Shown one piece after another: positions 41,569 through 51,379 of a stretch of 64,000 bases of DNA. Numbering within the stretch: position 1 is the first letter of the stretch; each line of letters opens with the position of its first letter. The DNA is from an uncultured Verrucomicrobiota bacterium (lineage in GTDB: Bacteria; Verrucomicrobiota; Verrucomicrobiia; Opitutales; Opitutaceae), in the NCBI GenBank assembly GCA_903876795.1, contig CAIRBK010000050.1:51051-115050 (forward strand). Direction: 5' to 3'. Position numbers and translations under genes: made by a program. The notes beneath the pieces were generated by a model. The model had not been told where the DNA came from, did no database searches, and saw only the letters and a list, made by a program, of their open reading frames with translations.

Positions 41569-42099
41569 ATGTCAACCGCCACCCCCGCCGACTCCCTCCC
41601 GCAGGAGCCCCACCATCCCGGCCGGCGCTGGCCCTTGCTCGCCAGTTCGTCGGTGCTCGTGGCCATCGACTTTATGCTCGGCCCGGTCTTCGCCCTGCCG
41701 GCGTTTTATGTTCTGCCGGTGATCTGGGCGGCCTGGAGTATTGGACTGCGCTTCGCTTGCGCGCTCGCGTGTGCCTTGTGCCTCTTTAGATTCACTTCCC
41801 ACTGGATTTACGGCTTTCCGTTCGATTTCAGTGCCGCGTTCGTGAACAATCTGTTCAGGAGCGCAACCTTCATCGCGGTCGCCTGCCTGACCGCGCATGT
41901 GGCCCAGAAACTCCGCTCGCAACGCGCGCGCATCGCCCACTTGGAGAGAAACCTGCCCGTCTGCACGTCCTGCAGCCTGATCCGCGACACCGACGGACGC
42001 TGGTTGCCTGTTGAAAACTTCGGATCGGCCGCCCGCCCCCGGGAGCACCTTTGCCCCGACTGCGAACGCCGGCGCTACGGTTTCACCAATCTGGAGTGA
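41569..42099 (+). CDS. Membrane protein with C-terminal Cys-x2-Cys pairs
   Basis: The 176-residue protein has about three membrane helices (ASSSVLVAIDFMLGPVFALP, VIWAAWSIGLRFACALACAL, FIAVACLTAHVAQ) like small DUF4118/MASE-type sensor modules, then a coiled segment and a cytosolic tail with VCTSCSLIRDTDGRW and LCPDCERRRYG. The two Cys-x2-Cys pairs form a rubredoxin/zinc-ribbon-like site. Such tails are found on orphan sensors that lost their output domain. The function is unknown. Confidence 0.65.
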   Translation: MSTATPADSLPQEPHHPGRRWPLLASSSVLVAIDFMLGPVFALPAFYVLPVIWAAWSIGLRFACALACALCLFRFTSHWIYGFPFDFSAAFVNNLFRSATFIAVACLTAHVAQKLRSQRARIAHLERNLPVCTSCSLIRDTDGRWLPVENFGSAARPREHLCPDCERRRYGFTNLE

Positions 42100-42119
42100 G
42101 TTGCTCGCGCCCATACGTC

Positions 42120-42371
42120 ATGTCCTCCATCGTCCCTCCCATCTCCGCCCACCCCGACGGCCCGCGCCCCGGCCGCTACCGCCACTACAAGGGCAAGGAC
42201 TACCTCGTCGTGGGCGTGTCCCGTCATTCCGAAACCGAGGAGGAATTGGTTGTTTACCGCCAACTCTACGGCGACCACGGCCTGTGGGTGCGACCCCGCG
42301 CGATGTTTTTGGAAACCATCGAACTCAACGGTCGCCTGCAACCGCGCTTCGCCTACATCGGCCCGGAATAA
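42120..42371 (+). CDS. DUF1653 protein
   Basis: This small 83-residue protein matches DUF1653: GRYRHYKGKDYLVVGVSRHS, TEEELVVYRQLYGDHGLWVR and PRAMFLETIE. The function of the family is not known. It starts at the ATG at 42120, 20 bp after the preceding gene. Confidence 0.9.
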   Translation: MSSIVPPISAHPDGPRPGRYRHYKGKDYLVVGVSRHSETEEELVVYRQLYGDHGLWVRPRAMFLETIELNGRLQPRFAYIGPE

Positions 42372-42432
42372 CACACCCCGCGGGGATTCCGCCTCGACGC
42401 CTGGGGGCCTGCTCGCAAAGTCGCTTACGCGC

Positions 42433-43815
42433 ATGTCCGGCCCTCCACGCCTCTCCTCTCTTTTCCTGGTCCTCGTCTACCTAGCCGGACTGTCCGCTCT
42501 CGTCGGTTGCCACTACCAACCACTCCCCGCCAAATCTCCCACCGCGCGCAAACCCGCGGTAGTGGCCACCGCGCCGAAACCCGCCGCCCGGCCCGCCGCC
42601 GCCCCCACGGTCAACCGTCCGGCGACCGAGTTCCCCGTCATGCTCGGCGTGGACACGCTTGAGGCCACCGGCTTCCGCGCAGTCTCGGGCAAACGCATCG
42701 GCCTTCTCACCCATCCCGCCGGCGTCAATCGCCGGGGCGAAAGCACCATCAACGTCCTCCGCCGCGCACCCAACGCCAAACTCGTCGCCCTCTTCGCCCC
42801 CGAACACAGCCTCAGCGGCGACATCAAGGCCTCCGTCAACTTCGAGGACTCCATCGACCCGCGCACCAAGCTGCCCGTTTACTCGCTGCACGGCAAAAAC
42901 CGCAAGCCCACCCCCGCCCAACTCAAGGGCCTCGACGCCCTCGTGATCGACCTGCAGGACATCGGCGTGCGTTCCTACACTTACAATGTGGTGATGCGCT
43001 ACGCGATGGACTCCTGCTTCGAAAATGGCGTCGAGGTCATCGTCCTCGACCGGCCCAATCCCCTCGGCGGCTACAAGGTCGACGGCCCCATCCTTGACCG
43101 CGAATGGTTCAGCGGCGTCGGCGCGTTTCAAATCCCCTACGTCCACGGCCTCACCATGGGCGAGCTCGCCAGGATGGCCGCCGGCGAACCCGGCGTCCTC
43201 GCCGTGACCGAGGCTGTCCGCAAAAAAGGCCGCCTCACCATCGTGCCCATGCGCGGCTGGAAACGCTCCATGCTCTGGCCCGACACCGGCCTGCGCTTCG
43301 TGCCGACCTCGCCGCTGGTCCGCGATTTCCCCGCCGTCATCGGCTACGCCATGGTCGGCCTCGGCTGCGAATACAGCGGTTTCAAACACGGCATCGGCCA
43401 GCAGTATCCGTTTCGCGGCATCACCTTCAAGGGCGTCACCGCCGACCGCCTCATGAGCGACCTCAGGGCGCTCACCATCCCAGGCCTCGGCTACCGCAAA
43501 GTCGTCGTCACCGGCGACGAGGGCAAACCAAAGGAGGGCGTCTATGTCGAGGTCGTCGACTGGCAGGCATGGCGCCCCACCGAACTCAGCTTCGAACTGA
43601 TGCGCCTCGCCTGCCGCTACGATCCGCCCAACCCCTTCGCCAAACTCGCCGCCAAAGACGTCCGCAGTTTCAACATCCACGTCGGCTCCACCGCCTGGTG
43701 GGAGGCGCTCAAGCGCGACGGCGCCCGCGTGGACGTCGAGGGCAACATCGCCGCCTGGCGGGCCAGGGCGCTGGCCTATCAGCAGCGCACCCGCGACTAC
43801 TGGCTTTACAACTGA
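42433..43815 (+). CDS. DUF1343 (NamZ-like exo-beta-N-acetylmuramidase) lipoprotein
   Basis: The 460-residue precursor has a lipoprotein signal (VYLAGLSALVGC). After a Pro/Ala-rich linker comes the DUF1343 domain: VMLGVDTL, GKRIGLLTHPAGVNRRGEST, LFAPEHSLSGD, DIQ-like VIDLQDIGVRSYTYNVVM and VLDRPNPLGG. NamZ of this family cleaves MurNAc from the non-reducing end of peptidoglycan fragments, so a role in wall recycling is likely. Anchoring to a membrane fits an envelope enzyme. Confidence 0.88.
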   Translation: MSGPPRLSSLFLVLVYLAGLSALVGCHYQPLPAKSPTARKPAVVATAPKPAARPAAAPTVNRPATEFPVMLGVDTLEATGFRAVSGKRIGLLTHPAGVNRRGESTINVLRRAPNAKLVALFAPEHSLSGDIKASVNFEDSIDPRTKLPVYSLHGKNRKPTPAQLKGLDALVIDLQDIGVRSYTYNVVMRYAMDSCFENGVEVIVLDRPNPLGGYKVDGPILDREWFSGVGAFQIPYVHGLTMGELARMAAGEPGVLAVTEAVRKKGRLTIVPMRGWKRSMLWPDTGLRFVPTSPLVRDFPAVIGYAMVGLGCEYSGFKHGIGQQYPFRGITFKGVTADRLMSDLRALTIPGLGYRKVVVTGDEGKPKEGVYVEVVDWQAWRPTELSFELMRLACRYDPPNPFAKLAAKDVRSFNIHVGSTAWWEALKRDGARVDVEGNIAAWRARALAYQQRTRDYWLYN

Positions 43816-43848
43816 TCCGGCCGCCGACCGCGCCTTCGGCCCGCCCGG

Positions 43849-45141
43849 TCACTCCGCCTTCACCGGAAGCGTTCCGTCGGCAAACTCCGCCGCCAGCACC
43901 TGCCCGCTCCGCACTGCGCTGCTCCGCTGGACGGGCCGCCCTTCCGCGTCGCGCATGATCACGAACCCGCGATTCATCACCGACGCCGGACTCGCCGCCT
44001 GCAGTCGCTTCCACAAGGCCAGCAACCGCTGCGACTCCGCCTCCACCCGCCGCTGGGGTGAACGCTCGCGCAGCAACGAACGCACCTCGCCCAACCGCTG
44101 ACGCCGCGCCTGCACCGTCGCGCCCAGCGCCGCTCCCAGCCGATTGGACAAATCATCCAGCCGCAAAAAACCGCGCTCCACCCGCGCCGACGGCGCGAGC
44201 AGGCGCAGCCGCGACCGCGCATGATCCAGCCGCCCGGCCGCCGTCTCCAGCGCCGCGCCGACATGGTGCTCCAAATCCTCGGCCAGCCGCCCCGTCCGCT
44301 CCATCGCCGCCACGAAGCCGCTCGAGATCAACTCCGCCGCCGCGCTCGGCGTCTCCGCGCGCACGTCGGCCGCGAAATCACACAACGTAAAATCAATCTC
44401 ATGCCCGACCGCCGAGATGATCGGCAACCCGCACGCCGAGACCGCGCGCACCAGCGGCTCCTCGTTGAACGCCCACAAATCCTCCAGGGAACCGCCCCCG
44501 CGACCGATCACCAGCAGATCAAATTCCACGCCGCAGGCCTTCGCGTCCTGCGCGGCCGCAAGCATCTCCATCATCTCGGCGGCGGCACCGTCGCCTTGCA
44601 CCTTTGCCGGCAGCACGACCACCCGCCCGCGCCACCCGCGCCGGATCAGTATCCGCAAGAAATCCTGCACCGCCGCTCCCGCGGGCGACGTGATGAATCC
44701 CACCGTCCTCGGCATCGCCGGAATCTTCTTTTTGCGTTCCGCGGCAAACAGCCCTTCGTCCGCCAGCCGGCGTTTGAGCGCTTCAAATTCCTTTTGCAGC
44801 CGCCCCGCACCGTCGTCGATCACCGCGCGCACGATCAGCTGGTAGCTGCCCCGCGCCTCATAGACCGAGATCTCGCCGTAAACGAGAACCTGCAACCCGT
44901 CGCGCAACTTGACCTCCTGCCTCGCCGCGTCGCCTCGAAACAGCACCGCCGAGAGCTGCGCCCCCGCGTCCTTGATGGAAAAATACAGGTGTCCGCTGGC
45001 CTGCGCCCGCAGGTTCGACACCTCGCCGCGCACCCAGCCGGGCCGCACCTGCGTCTCCAGCACGGTCTTCACCCGCCGCGTGAATTCGGTCACGCTTTCC
45101 ACGCGCGCGCCGCCTCCCTCCGCCTCCGGGTCGTTCTTCAT
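43849..45141 (-). CDS. xseA: Exodeoxyribonuclease VII large subunit
   Basis: The 430-residue protein has the N-terminal OB domain (GWVRGEVSNLRAQASGHLYF) and the catalytic core with TVGFITSPAGAAVQDFLRIL, LVIGRGGGSLEDLWAFNEE and PIISAVGHEIDFTLCDFAAD, the XseA signatures, followed by a coiled-coil. With XseB it degrades single-stranded DNA. The ATG at 45141 is chosen because it starts about 15 residues before the OB fold. No xseB is adjacent within the window. Confidence 0.95.
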   Translation of the reverse strand: MKNDPEAEGGGARVESVTEFTRRVKTVLETQVRPGWVRGEVSNLRAQASGHLYFSIKDAGAQLSAVLFRGDAARQEVKLRDGLQVLVYGEISVYEARGSYQLIVRAVIDDGAGRLQKEFEALKRRLADEGLFAAERKKKIPAMPRTVGFITSPAGAAVQDFLRILIRRGWRGRVVVLPAKVQGDGAAAEMMEMLAAAQDAKACGVEFDLLVIGRGGGSLEDLWAFNEEPLVRAVSACGLPIISAVGHEIDFTLCDFAADVRAETPSAAAELISSGFVAAMERTGRLAEDLEHHVGAALETAAGRLDHARSRLRLLAPSARVERGFLRLDDLSNRLGAALGATVQARRQRLGEVRSLLRERSPQRRVEAESQRLLALWKRLQAASPASVMNRGFVIMRDAEGRPVQRSSAVRSGQVLAAEFADGTLPVKAE

Positions 45142-45354
45142 GCCGCGCCCTCCCCCGCAGTCGGCCGGCAAGGCCCGCGCTCGAACCGCACGGTCTTCTT
45201 GGTCAGGTTCATCCCCGCAGCCTGAAAACTCCCCCGGAAGACCGTCAAGCGCCGCCGTACGCAAAAAATCGTGAACTTGCCCCGCCCCGAGCCTTCGGCG
45301 CGTTTAAAAGCTTTCGCCCCGCACTCCCCGGGCTAGTTTGCACCCTCTACCTAG

Positions 45355-46047
45355 ATGAAGCTTTCCGTCGTTATCCCCTGCTACAACGAAGTGCGCACCA
45401 TTCGCGACATCGTGAACCGGGTCCGCGCCGCTTCGCCGGCGCACAAGGAGATCATCATTGTGGACGATTGCTCCATTGACGGCACCCGCGACACCCTGCG
45501 CCTCGAAATCGCCCCTCTGGTTGACCGCATTCTCTATCACGAGGTCAACCAGGGCAAGGGCGCGGCCCTGCGCACCGGCTTCTCCGCCGCCACCGGCGAT
45601 GTCGTCGTGGTGCAGGACGCCGACCTGGAGTATGACCCCGCCGAATACTCGAAACTGCTCCAGCCCATCGTGGACGGGAAGGCCGACGTGGTCTTCGGCT
45701 CCCGTTTCTCCGGAGGCGAGGCGCACCGCGTCGTCTATTTCTGGCACATGGTCGGCAACAAACTGCTCACCCTGCTCTCCAACATGCTCACCAACCTCAA
45801 CCTCACCGACATGGAGACCTGCTACAAGGTCTTCAAACGGGAGGTGCTCCGGCAAATCACGATCGAAGAAAACCGGTTCGGCTTCGAGCCAGAGATCACC
45901 GCCAAGGTCGCCCGGCTCGACGTGGTCATCTACGAGGTCGGCATCAGCTACTACGGGCGCACCTACAAGGAGGGCAAAAAGATCGGCTGGCGCGACGGCG
46001 TCAGCGCGCTTCGCGCCATCTTGAAATACAACCTTCTTCGCCGATGA
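45355..46047 (+). CDS. Family 2 glycosyltransferase (dolichol-phosphate mannosyltransferase-like)
   Basis: This 230-residue GT-A enzyme carries [14 protein letters not shown], the DD in [21 protein letters not shown] (metal-binding DxD) and [11 protein letters not shown]. It lacks membrane helices and would transfer a sugar to a lipid phosphate carrier at the cytosolic face. It is the first gene of the glycan cluster and overlaps the next gene by 4 bp. Confidence 0.9.
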   Translation: MKLSVVIPCYNEVRTIRDIVNRVRAASPAHKEIIIVDDCSIDGTRDTLRLEIAPLVDRILYHEVNQGKGAALRTGFSAATGDVVVVQDADLEYDPAEYSKLLQPIVDGKADVVFGSRFSGGEAHRVVYFWHMVGNKLLTLLSNMLTNLNLTDMETCYKVFKREVLRQITIEENRFGFEPEITAKVARLDVVIYEVGISYYGRTYKEGKKIGWRDGVSALRAILKYNLLRR

Positions 46048-46985
46048 ATCCACCTCGCGTCACGCTCGTGCTTCCCGTTTTCAACGAACGCGCCGTCCTG
46101 CCGGAGTTGTGGCGGCGGCTGGCGGCGGTGTTCGCCGCGCGCGGCGACTGCCGCTGGTCGGCGGTGTTTGTCGATGACGGCAGCTCCGACGGCAGCGCGG
46201 ATTGGCTGCGAACGCTCGGCGCGGCCGATCCGAGGGTGCGGGTGGTCGAGCTTTCACGCAACTTCGGCCACCAGCCGGCGCTCACGGCGGGTCTGCACGC
46301 GGCGACGGGCTGCGACGCCGTGGTAACCTTGGATGCCGACCTGCAGGACCCGCCCGAACTCATTCCCGAGATGATCGACGCCTGGCGGGCCGGTGCCGGC
46401 GTGGTGCTGGCGGTGCGCAGATCCCGGCGGGAGCACGGTCTGCGCCGGCTGGGTTTCGACAGTTTCCACCGGGTTTTCGCCTCGCTCACCAACCTGCCCG
46501 TCACAGCCAACACGGGCACCTTTGGTTTGATGGATGCCCAAGCCCTGGTGGCTTTCAACGCCCTGCCCGAACGACATCGGTTTTTCCCCGGCTTGCGCGC
46601 CTGGGTCGGGTTCCGCTGCGCCGAGGTTTTTTACGACCGAAACGACCGTTTCGCCGGCACTCCCGGCCAGACGCTGCGACGGCTTGTCCGCTACGCCCTC
46701 GACGGCATCTTCAGTTTTTCCCACATCCCCCTTCGCATCGTGACCTACATGGGGCTGCTGGTGGCCGGAGGCGGCTTTGCCATCGGTCTGTTCTTCGTTT
46801 TCCGCCGCCTGCTTGGGCAGGAGATCGCCTTCACCGGCTTCACGACATTGGTGACGTTGATGATGTTGATCGGCGGCGTTCAGCTCGTGGCCATCGGCGT
46901 GCTCGGAGAATATCTCGGGCGCGTCTACGAGGAGGTGAAACGCCGCCCGCTCTATGTTCTCAAAGAAGACGCGCGCCGACCATGA
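46044..46985 (+). CDS. Membrane-bound GT2 polyprenyl-phosphate glycosyltransferase (GtrB/ArnC-like)
   Basis: The 313-residue protein has the GT2 catalytic domain ([43 protein letters not shown]) and two C-terminal membrane helices ([39 protein letters not shown]), the build of GtrB/ArnC enzymes that load sugar onto undecaprenyl phosphate. It supplies lipid-linked sugar donors, which the GT39-like membrane transferases of this cluster could use. Confidence 0.9.
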   Translation: MNPPRVTLVLPVFNERAVLPELWRRLAAVFAARGDCRWSAVFVDDGSSDGSADWLRTLGAADPRVRVVELSRNFGHQPALTAGLHAATGCDAVVTLDADLQDPPELIPEMIDAWRAGAGVVLAVRRSRREHGLRRLGFDSFHRVFASLTNLPVTANTGTFGLMDAQALVAFNALPERHRFFPGLRAWVGFRCAEVFYDRNDRFAGTPGQTLRRLVRYALDGIFSFSHIPLRIVTYMGLLVAGGGFAIGLFFVFRRLLGQEIAFTGFTTLVTLMMLIGGVQLVAIGVLGEYLGRVYEEVKRRPLYVLKEDARRP

Positions 46986-47019
46986 CCCGCGCCTGGCAGA
47001 CGCCCCCGCTCCTCCATCC

Positions 47020-48435
47020 ATGAACCCGCTGGGACACCTTTCGGCAGAACACATCGCGCACGTCCGGGGCCACTACGATTCGGCGCCGGCGCTCACCCGC
47101 GCCAGCCTCAGTTATCGCCGGCTCCTCGCGGGCTATTACAACCGCCTCATCCCTCCGTCGGCCTCGGTCCTGGAAATCGGCTGCGGCGACGGCGAGCTGC
47201 TCTCCCAGCTCCGCGCCCGGCGCAAAACCGGCGTGGACGTGTCCGCAGCCCAGCTGGCCCGCGCCCGGGCGCGACTCCCCGAGGCCGCCTTCTTCGCCCA
47301 GGCCGGCGAGCTTCTCGATCTGCCCGAGACATTCGACGTCATCATCCTGTCCGAGACGCTCGATCTCTCCGCCGACGTGCAGCGCCTGCTGGACCGGCTC
47401 ACGAACGTATCGACGCCTTCGACACGGCTGCTGGTCAACTTCCACAACAATCTCTGGCGCCCGGTCTTCGCGGCGGGCGAATGGCTTGGCCTGCGCGCCC
47501 CCGTGCCCTCGGCCAACTGGCTTTCGTCCCACGACGTGGAAAACTTCCTGGAGCTCTCCGACTGGGAGTCCGTCAAGCGCCAGCCCCGCATCCTCTGGCC
47601 GCTGGCCACCCCGATCCTCGCGCCTTTCCTTAATCGCTGGATCGCGCCCTTCCTGCCCTTTGCCTGCCTGGCGATTTTCACCGTCGCCCGCCCCCGGCCC
47701 GCGCGGACGAGCCGGCCGCTTTCGGTCTCGGTGGTCATCCCCGCCCGCAACGAGGCGGGCAACATCGAGGCCGCCGTCCTGCGCACGCCCGACATGGGCG
47801 CGTGGACCGAGCTGATCTTCGTCGAGGGCCATTCCAAGGACAACACCTGGGAGGAAATCGAGCGCGTGCGGGCCGCCCATCCAGACCGCCGCATCACGTC
47901 GCTCCGCCAGACCGGCAAAGGCAAGGGCAACGCCGTGCGCGAGGGCTTCGCCGTCGCCACCGGCGAAGTCCTCATGATCCTCGACGCCGACCTCACCATG
48001 CCGCCCGAGGAGCTGCCCAAATTCCACGAGGCCATCGCCAGCGGGAAAGCCGAGTTCGCGAACGGCTCGCGCATGGTCTACCCCATGGAAAAAAAGGCCA
48101 TGCAGTTCCTCAACATGGTCGCCAATAAATTCTTCGGCCTGGCCTTCTCCTGGCTGCTGGGCCAGCGCGTGAAGGACACCCTCTGCGGCACCAAGGTCCT
48201 CCGGCGCGAGCACTACCTGAAGATCGCGGACAATCGCGCCTACTTCGGCGACTTCGATCCCTTCGGCGACTTCGACCTGCTGTTCGGCGCCGACAAGCAA
48301 AACCTCAAGATCCGCGACATCCCCATCCGCTATCGGGAACGCACCTATGGCACCACCAACATCCAGCGCTGGCGGCACGGTCTGCTGCTGTTCCGCATGC
48401 TGGGCGTGGCGGCGCGCAAGTTGAAGTTTGTCTGA
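47020..48435 (+). CDS. Fused SAM-dependent methyltransferase and GT2 glycosyltransferase
   Basis: Residues about 1-215 are a class I methyltransferase (SVLEIGCGDGELLSQLRARR, GVDVSAAQLARA), then a hydrophobic linker, and residues about 235-471 are a GT2 domain (VSVVIPARNEAGNIEAAV, FVEGHSKDNTWEE, LDADLTMPPEEL). Both catalytic halves look intact. The ATG at 47020 is chosen because it precedes the methyltransferase fold and follows the previous gene by 34 bp. The fusion would couple sugar or lipid methylation with glycosyl transfer. Confidence 0.85.
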   Translation: MNPLGHLSAEHIAHVRGHYDSAPALTRASLSYRRLLAGYYNRLIPPSASVLEIGCGDGELLSQLRARRKTGVDVSAAQLARARARLPEAAFFAQAGELLDLPETFDVIILSETLDLSADVQRLLDRLTNVSTPSTRLLVNFHNNLWRPVFAAGEWLGLRAPVPSANWLSSHDVENFLELSDWESVKRQPRILWPLATPILAPFLNRWIAPFLPFACLAIFTVARPRPARTSRPLSVSVVIPARNEAGNIEAAVLRTPDMGAWTELIFVEGHSKDNTWEEIERVRAAHPDRRITSLRQTGKGKGNAVREGFAVATGEVLMILDADLTMPPEELPKFHEAIASGKAEFANGSRMVYPMEKKAMQFLNMVANKFFGLAFSWLLGQRVKDTLCGTKVLRREHYLKIADNRAYFGDFDPFGDFDLLFGADKQNLKIRDIPIRYRERTYGTTNIQRWRHGLLLFRMLGVAARKLKFV

Positions 48436-48447
48436 GATCCCGCCGCG

Positions 48448-50637
48448 ATGCGTCGATCCCCGCTTCCATTTCGCGCAAGCGAGACCGCCGCCTGGGTCCT
48501 CGTCCTGGCCGCCGTCGGCGCCGTCGCCTGGATGCTGCTCGCGACCACGTTCATGGTGTATGACGACGAGGGCTATGTGCTCTCGTCGCTGCGGGACGTC
48601 GCCGCCGGCCACCCGCTTTACACCGAGGTTTACAGCCAATACGGCCCGCTGCCCTACGTCCTCTACCGCATACTCGGTGTGCTGGGCTATCCGTTCACCT
48701 CGGATTCCGCGCGCATGTTTACCTGGGCCTGCTGGTTGGGTTCCGCCTTGTTCTGCGGACTGATCACCCGGCGGCTGACCGGCAGCGCCCGCCTCGGCCT
48801 GGCCGGCCTGGTGCTCACCGCCATGGCCCTCACGCAAAACCGCGCCGAGCCAGGACATCCCGGAGGTTTGCTCGCCTTGGCAACCGCGTTCGCCGCCTGG
48901 CTGGGCGCGCGGCAGATCGCCGGGGGCCGCTGGAGCGCCTTCGGAGCCTGGCAGGCCGGGCTGGGCGCCGCCATGCTCCTGACCAAGATCAATGTCGGGG
49001 CGTTCCACCTCGTCGCCAGTCTGGCCTGGTGGCCGTTCCGCGAGCCGTCTGTAGTGAGACCTCCCCTACGGCAACTCGCGCTGGTCGTCTTTTCAGCCGC
49101 GCTCGCCTGCGCGTTGATGGGGGGGCTGCTCAAGACTACCGCCGTGCAACTCCAGCTCGTCGTGTTTTTCTGCATGATGACGCCGCTCATCCTGAGCCAG
49201 CCCGGGGATCAGGCGGAAGCGGGGCCGCGCGGCCCCGTCCTGGCCGGGGCACTGGCTGCGGCCGCCGTGCTGGGCATCGTGCTGGCGGCCACGCTGGCGG
49301 GCGGCACCACCTGGGCCGATCTCGTGTGGCACGGCCTGCTCTCTCCGTTGCGCCATCCGTCCGTCTATCATCACCTCGTGAATTGGTTGCAGGCCACCCC
49401 GCCCCTGGCGCTGGTATCGCTCGGGAGCGTCGTGGCTTGGCGGCTGGGCGGCGCGGTGGTTCGCAGGAATATCCTCATGGGTCTCAAGCTCGTCGCCCTG
49501 GGCTCGCTCCTCGTCGGCGCGAGCGGGGCGGAATTGGGCCTGCTCGAAAAATGTCTTTTTCAAATTATCGCCCCGCTGGGCTGGGCCTTGGCGGCTCCGT
49601 TGCGCGAGGTTCCGGCCGGCGAACGCCAGGCCCGCTGGTGGCTGGCCTGGCTGCTGGGCTGGCACTGGCTGCAGGCGTACCCCGTCGCCGGCACGCAGAT
49701 CGCCTGGGGTGGTTTTCTCGCCATCCCCCTCGTATTGATCGCCCTCAACGACTTGACCGGTCCCGGTCGGGCCCGCGGTTGGTCCCGGATTTTCGCGGTA
49801 TGCCTGTCGTTACTCGTCCTCGGTAAAATCGGGGATTACGCCCTCCGCTTTTGGCGCGATTCCGAACCGCTCGATTTGCCGGGCGCGCGCACCCTGAGGC
49901 CAAGTCCGCCTTTAAGCTCCACCTTGCGCACCCTCATCCGCAATGCCTCCGGCAACGCGAACGTCCTTTTCACCTACCCCGGAATGCTGAGCCTCAACCA
50001 GTGGTCGGAAATCCCCCCGCCGACTTTGGCCAACACCACCCACTGGTTTTCCTTGCTGAGCGAGCGGCAGCAAATCGCCGTCCGCGACCGGCTCGAAGCC
50101 GAGCCGCGCGCACTGGTGGTGGTGCAACGCGACCACCTGCGCTACCTGATCGAAAACGGCCTCGGCCCTCAGGGTCCGCTCAAGGACTACCTCCACGGCG
50201 CTTTCCGTCCGGTGCTGCGTCTCGAAGGCTATGACATCTGGAGCCGCCGGCCCGAGCTGTTCACGCCGGTCTCGGTGGTGCACGCCCTCGAGATCGACGG
50301 CCGGCTTTCGTTGGTCGCCTGGACGACGGCCCAACCGGCCGACATCGCCTTCGTCGAGGCGACGGGCCTGATTGATCGACGCCGCTTTGATCGCATCCGG
50401 GTTGATGCCACGACCTGGCGCGAAATTCCCCGGCCGGGCGCGGATACAACGCGGCCCGACCCGCAGCCCCGGCGCTTTGTCTGGTCACCGCCCGACAACG
50501 CGGAATGGCTGCGTTGGAAAAATGTGGAGCTCCGCCTGCTCGACGACGGGGGCCGCGTGCTGGATCGCCTGCGTTTTAACCAGAGCCCGCTGGTCGCCCC
50601 CGCCTTCACCGACGGATTGCCACCACCAGCAAACTGA
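48448..50637 (+). CDS. Large membrane glycosyltransferase (GT39/PMT-like)
   Basis: The 729-residue protein has a dozen or so membrane helices and an acidic first periplasmic loop, TFMVYDDEGYVLSSLRDVAA, the DDEGY motif of GT-C enzymes that use lipid-phosphate sugars. The C-terminal 200 residues are soluble and periplasmic. It is 12 bp after the fused gene and probably glycosylates a surface polymer. It overlaps the convergent methyltransferase gene by 32 bp. Confidence 0.8.
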   Translation: MRRSPLPFRASETAAWVLVLAAVGAVAWMLLATTFMVYDDEGYVLSSLRDVAAGHPLYTEVYSQYGPLPYVLYRILGVLGYPFTSDSARMFTWACWLGSALFCGLITRRLTGSARLGLAGLVLTAMALTQNRAEPGHPGGLLALATAFAAWLGARQIAGGRWSAFGAWQAGLGAAMLLTKINVGAFHLVASLAWWPFREPSVVRPPLRQLALVVFSAALACALMGGLLKTTAVQLQLVVFFCMMTPLILSQPGDQAEAGPRGPVLAGALAAAAVLGIVLAATLAGGTTWADLVWHGLLSPLRHPSVYHHLVNWLQATPPLALVSLGSVVAWRLGGAVVRRNILMGLKLVALGSLLVGASGAELGLLEKCLFQIIAPLGWALAAPLREVPAGERQARWWLAWLLGWHWLQAYPVAGTQIAWGGFLAIPLVLIALNDLTGPGRARGWSRIFAVCLSLLVLGKIGDYALRFWRDSEPLDLPGARTLRPSPPLSSTLRTLIRNASGNANVLFTYPGMLSLNQWSEIPPPTLANTTHWFSLLSERQQIAVRDRLEAEPRALVVVQRDHLRYLIENGLGPQGPLKDYLHGAFRPVLRLEGYDIWSRRPELFTPVSVVHALEIDGRLSLVAWTTAQPADIAFVEATGLIDRRRFDRIRVDATTWREIPRPGADTTRPDPQPRRFVWSPPDNAEWLRWKNVELRLLDDGGRVLDRLRFNQSPLVAPAFTDGLPPPAN

Positions 50638-51337
50638 CGCCCCGGGGAAACGGCAGCCGCCACAAACCGGTAACGACAAAAAGCCGTCGCAGGGCGAGAT
50701 TGAGCCAGGGCGGCGGCAGGCGGTCCTCGGCCCGCGCACTTGCCCGGCGCGGAAAACGTTTTTGCCAGCGCCGGATGCTCCATACGGCGGGCCATACCGC
50801 GACGTTGGTGTAGTTGAGATGAAAAATCGTCCACTCGCCCGGCCCGAACAACTCGCGCAACGAATCTCGCGAGTAGCGCCGGCAATGGTGCAGCGCCGTG
50901 TCCCAGTCGCTCCATAACTCCATGCCGGCGGGCACCGTCGCCACCAGCACGCCGCCGGGCTTGAGCACACGCCCCATGCCGGCCAGCGCGCCCGCGTCGT
51001 CCGGGATGTGCTCCAACACGTCCAGCGCCGTCACCAGGTCCACCGACTCATCCGGCAGCGGAATGCCCGACTCACCCAGGGAAATAACACGGTCGGCCCC
51101 GAGCCGGCGGCGCAACAACTCCAGTGACTCGGCATGGTCGTCGAGCGCCAGCACGCGGCAATGCGCCGACATCTCCTCGGCGAACCGGCCGGTGCCCGCG
51201 CCGCAGTCGAGCAGGACATCGTCCGGGGCGGGCCGGCCCGCCCGCCGCAGCCAGCGCCGCACCAGCTCGCGCTTGCCCGCGTAATACCAGTGGTCGGCTT
51301 CGACTCGTTCCAGGTTCGCGTATTCGTCGGGGTTCAT
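50606..51337 (-). CDS. SAM-dependent methyltransferase
   Basis: The 243-residue class I methyltransferase has LLDCGAGTGRFAEEM (SAM loop), LALDDHAESLELL, VTALDVLEHIPDD and LKPGGVLVATVPAG. The N-terminus (ADHWYYAGKRELVRRWLR) is like methyltransferases found beside glycan or polyketide clusters. A hydrophobic C-terminus may touch the membrane. Its substrate is unknown. It starts 42 bp from the divergent gene at 51380. Confidence 0.85.
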   Translation of the reverse strand: MNPDEYANLERVEADHWYYAGKRELVRRWLRRAGRPAPDDVLLDCGAGTGRFAEEMSAHCRVLALDDHAESLELLRRRLGADRVISLGESGIPLPDESVDLVTALDVLEHIPDDAGALAGMGRVLKPGGVLVATVPAGMELWSDWDTALHHCRRYSRDSLRELFGPGEWTIFHLNYTNVAVWPAVWSIRRWQKRFPRRASARAEDRLPPPWLNLALRRLFVVTGLWRLPFPRGVSLLVVAIRR

Positions 51338-51379
51338 GCTTGCCCTGTGACTTAAAGGCCCCGAACTCCAGCCTAGTCC

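Noticed and set aside
46960..49008. 682-codon minus-strand open frame
   Set aside because: Antisense to three well-supported glycosyltransferase genes, and its translation has no family features.
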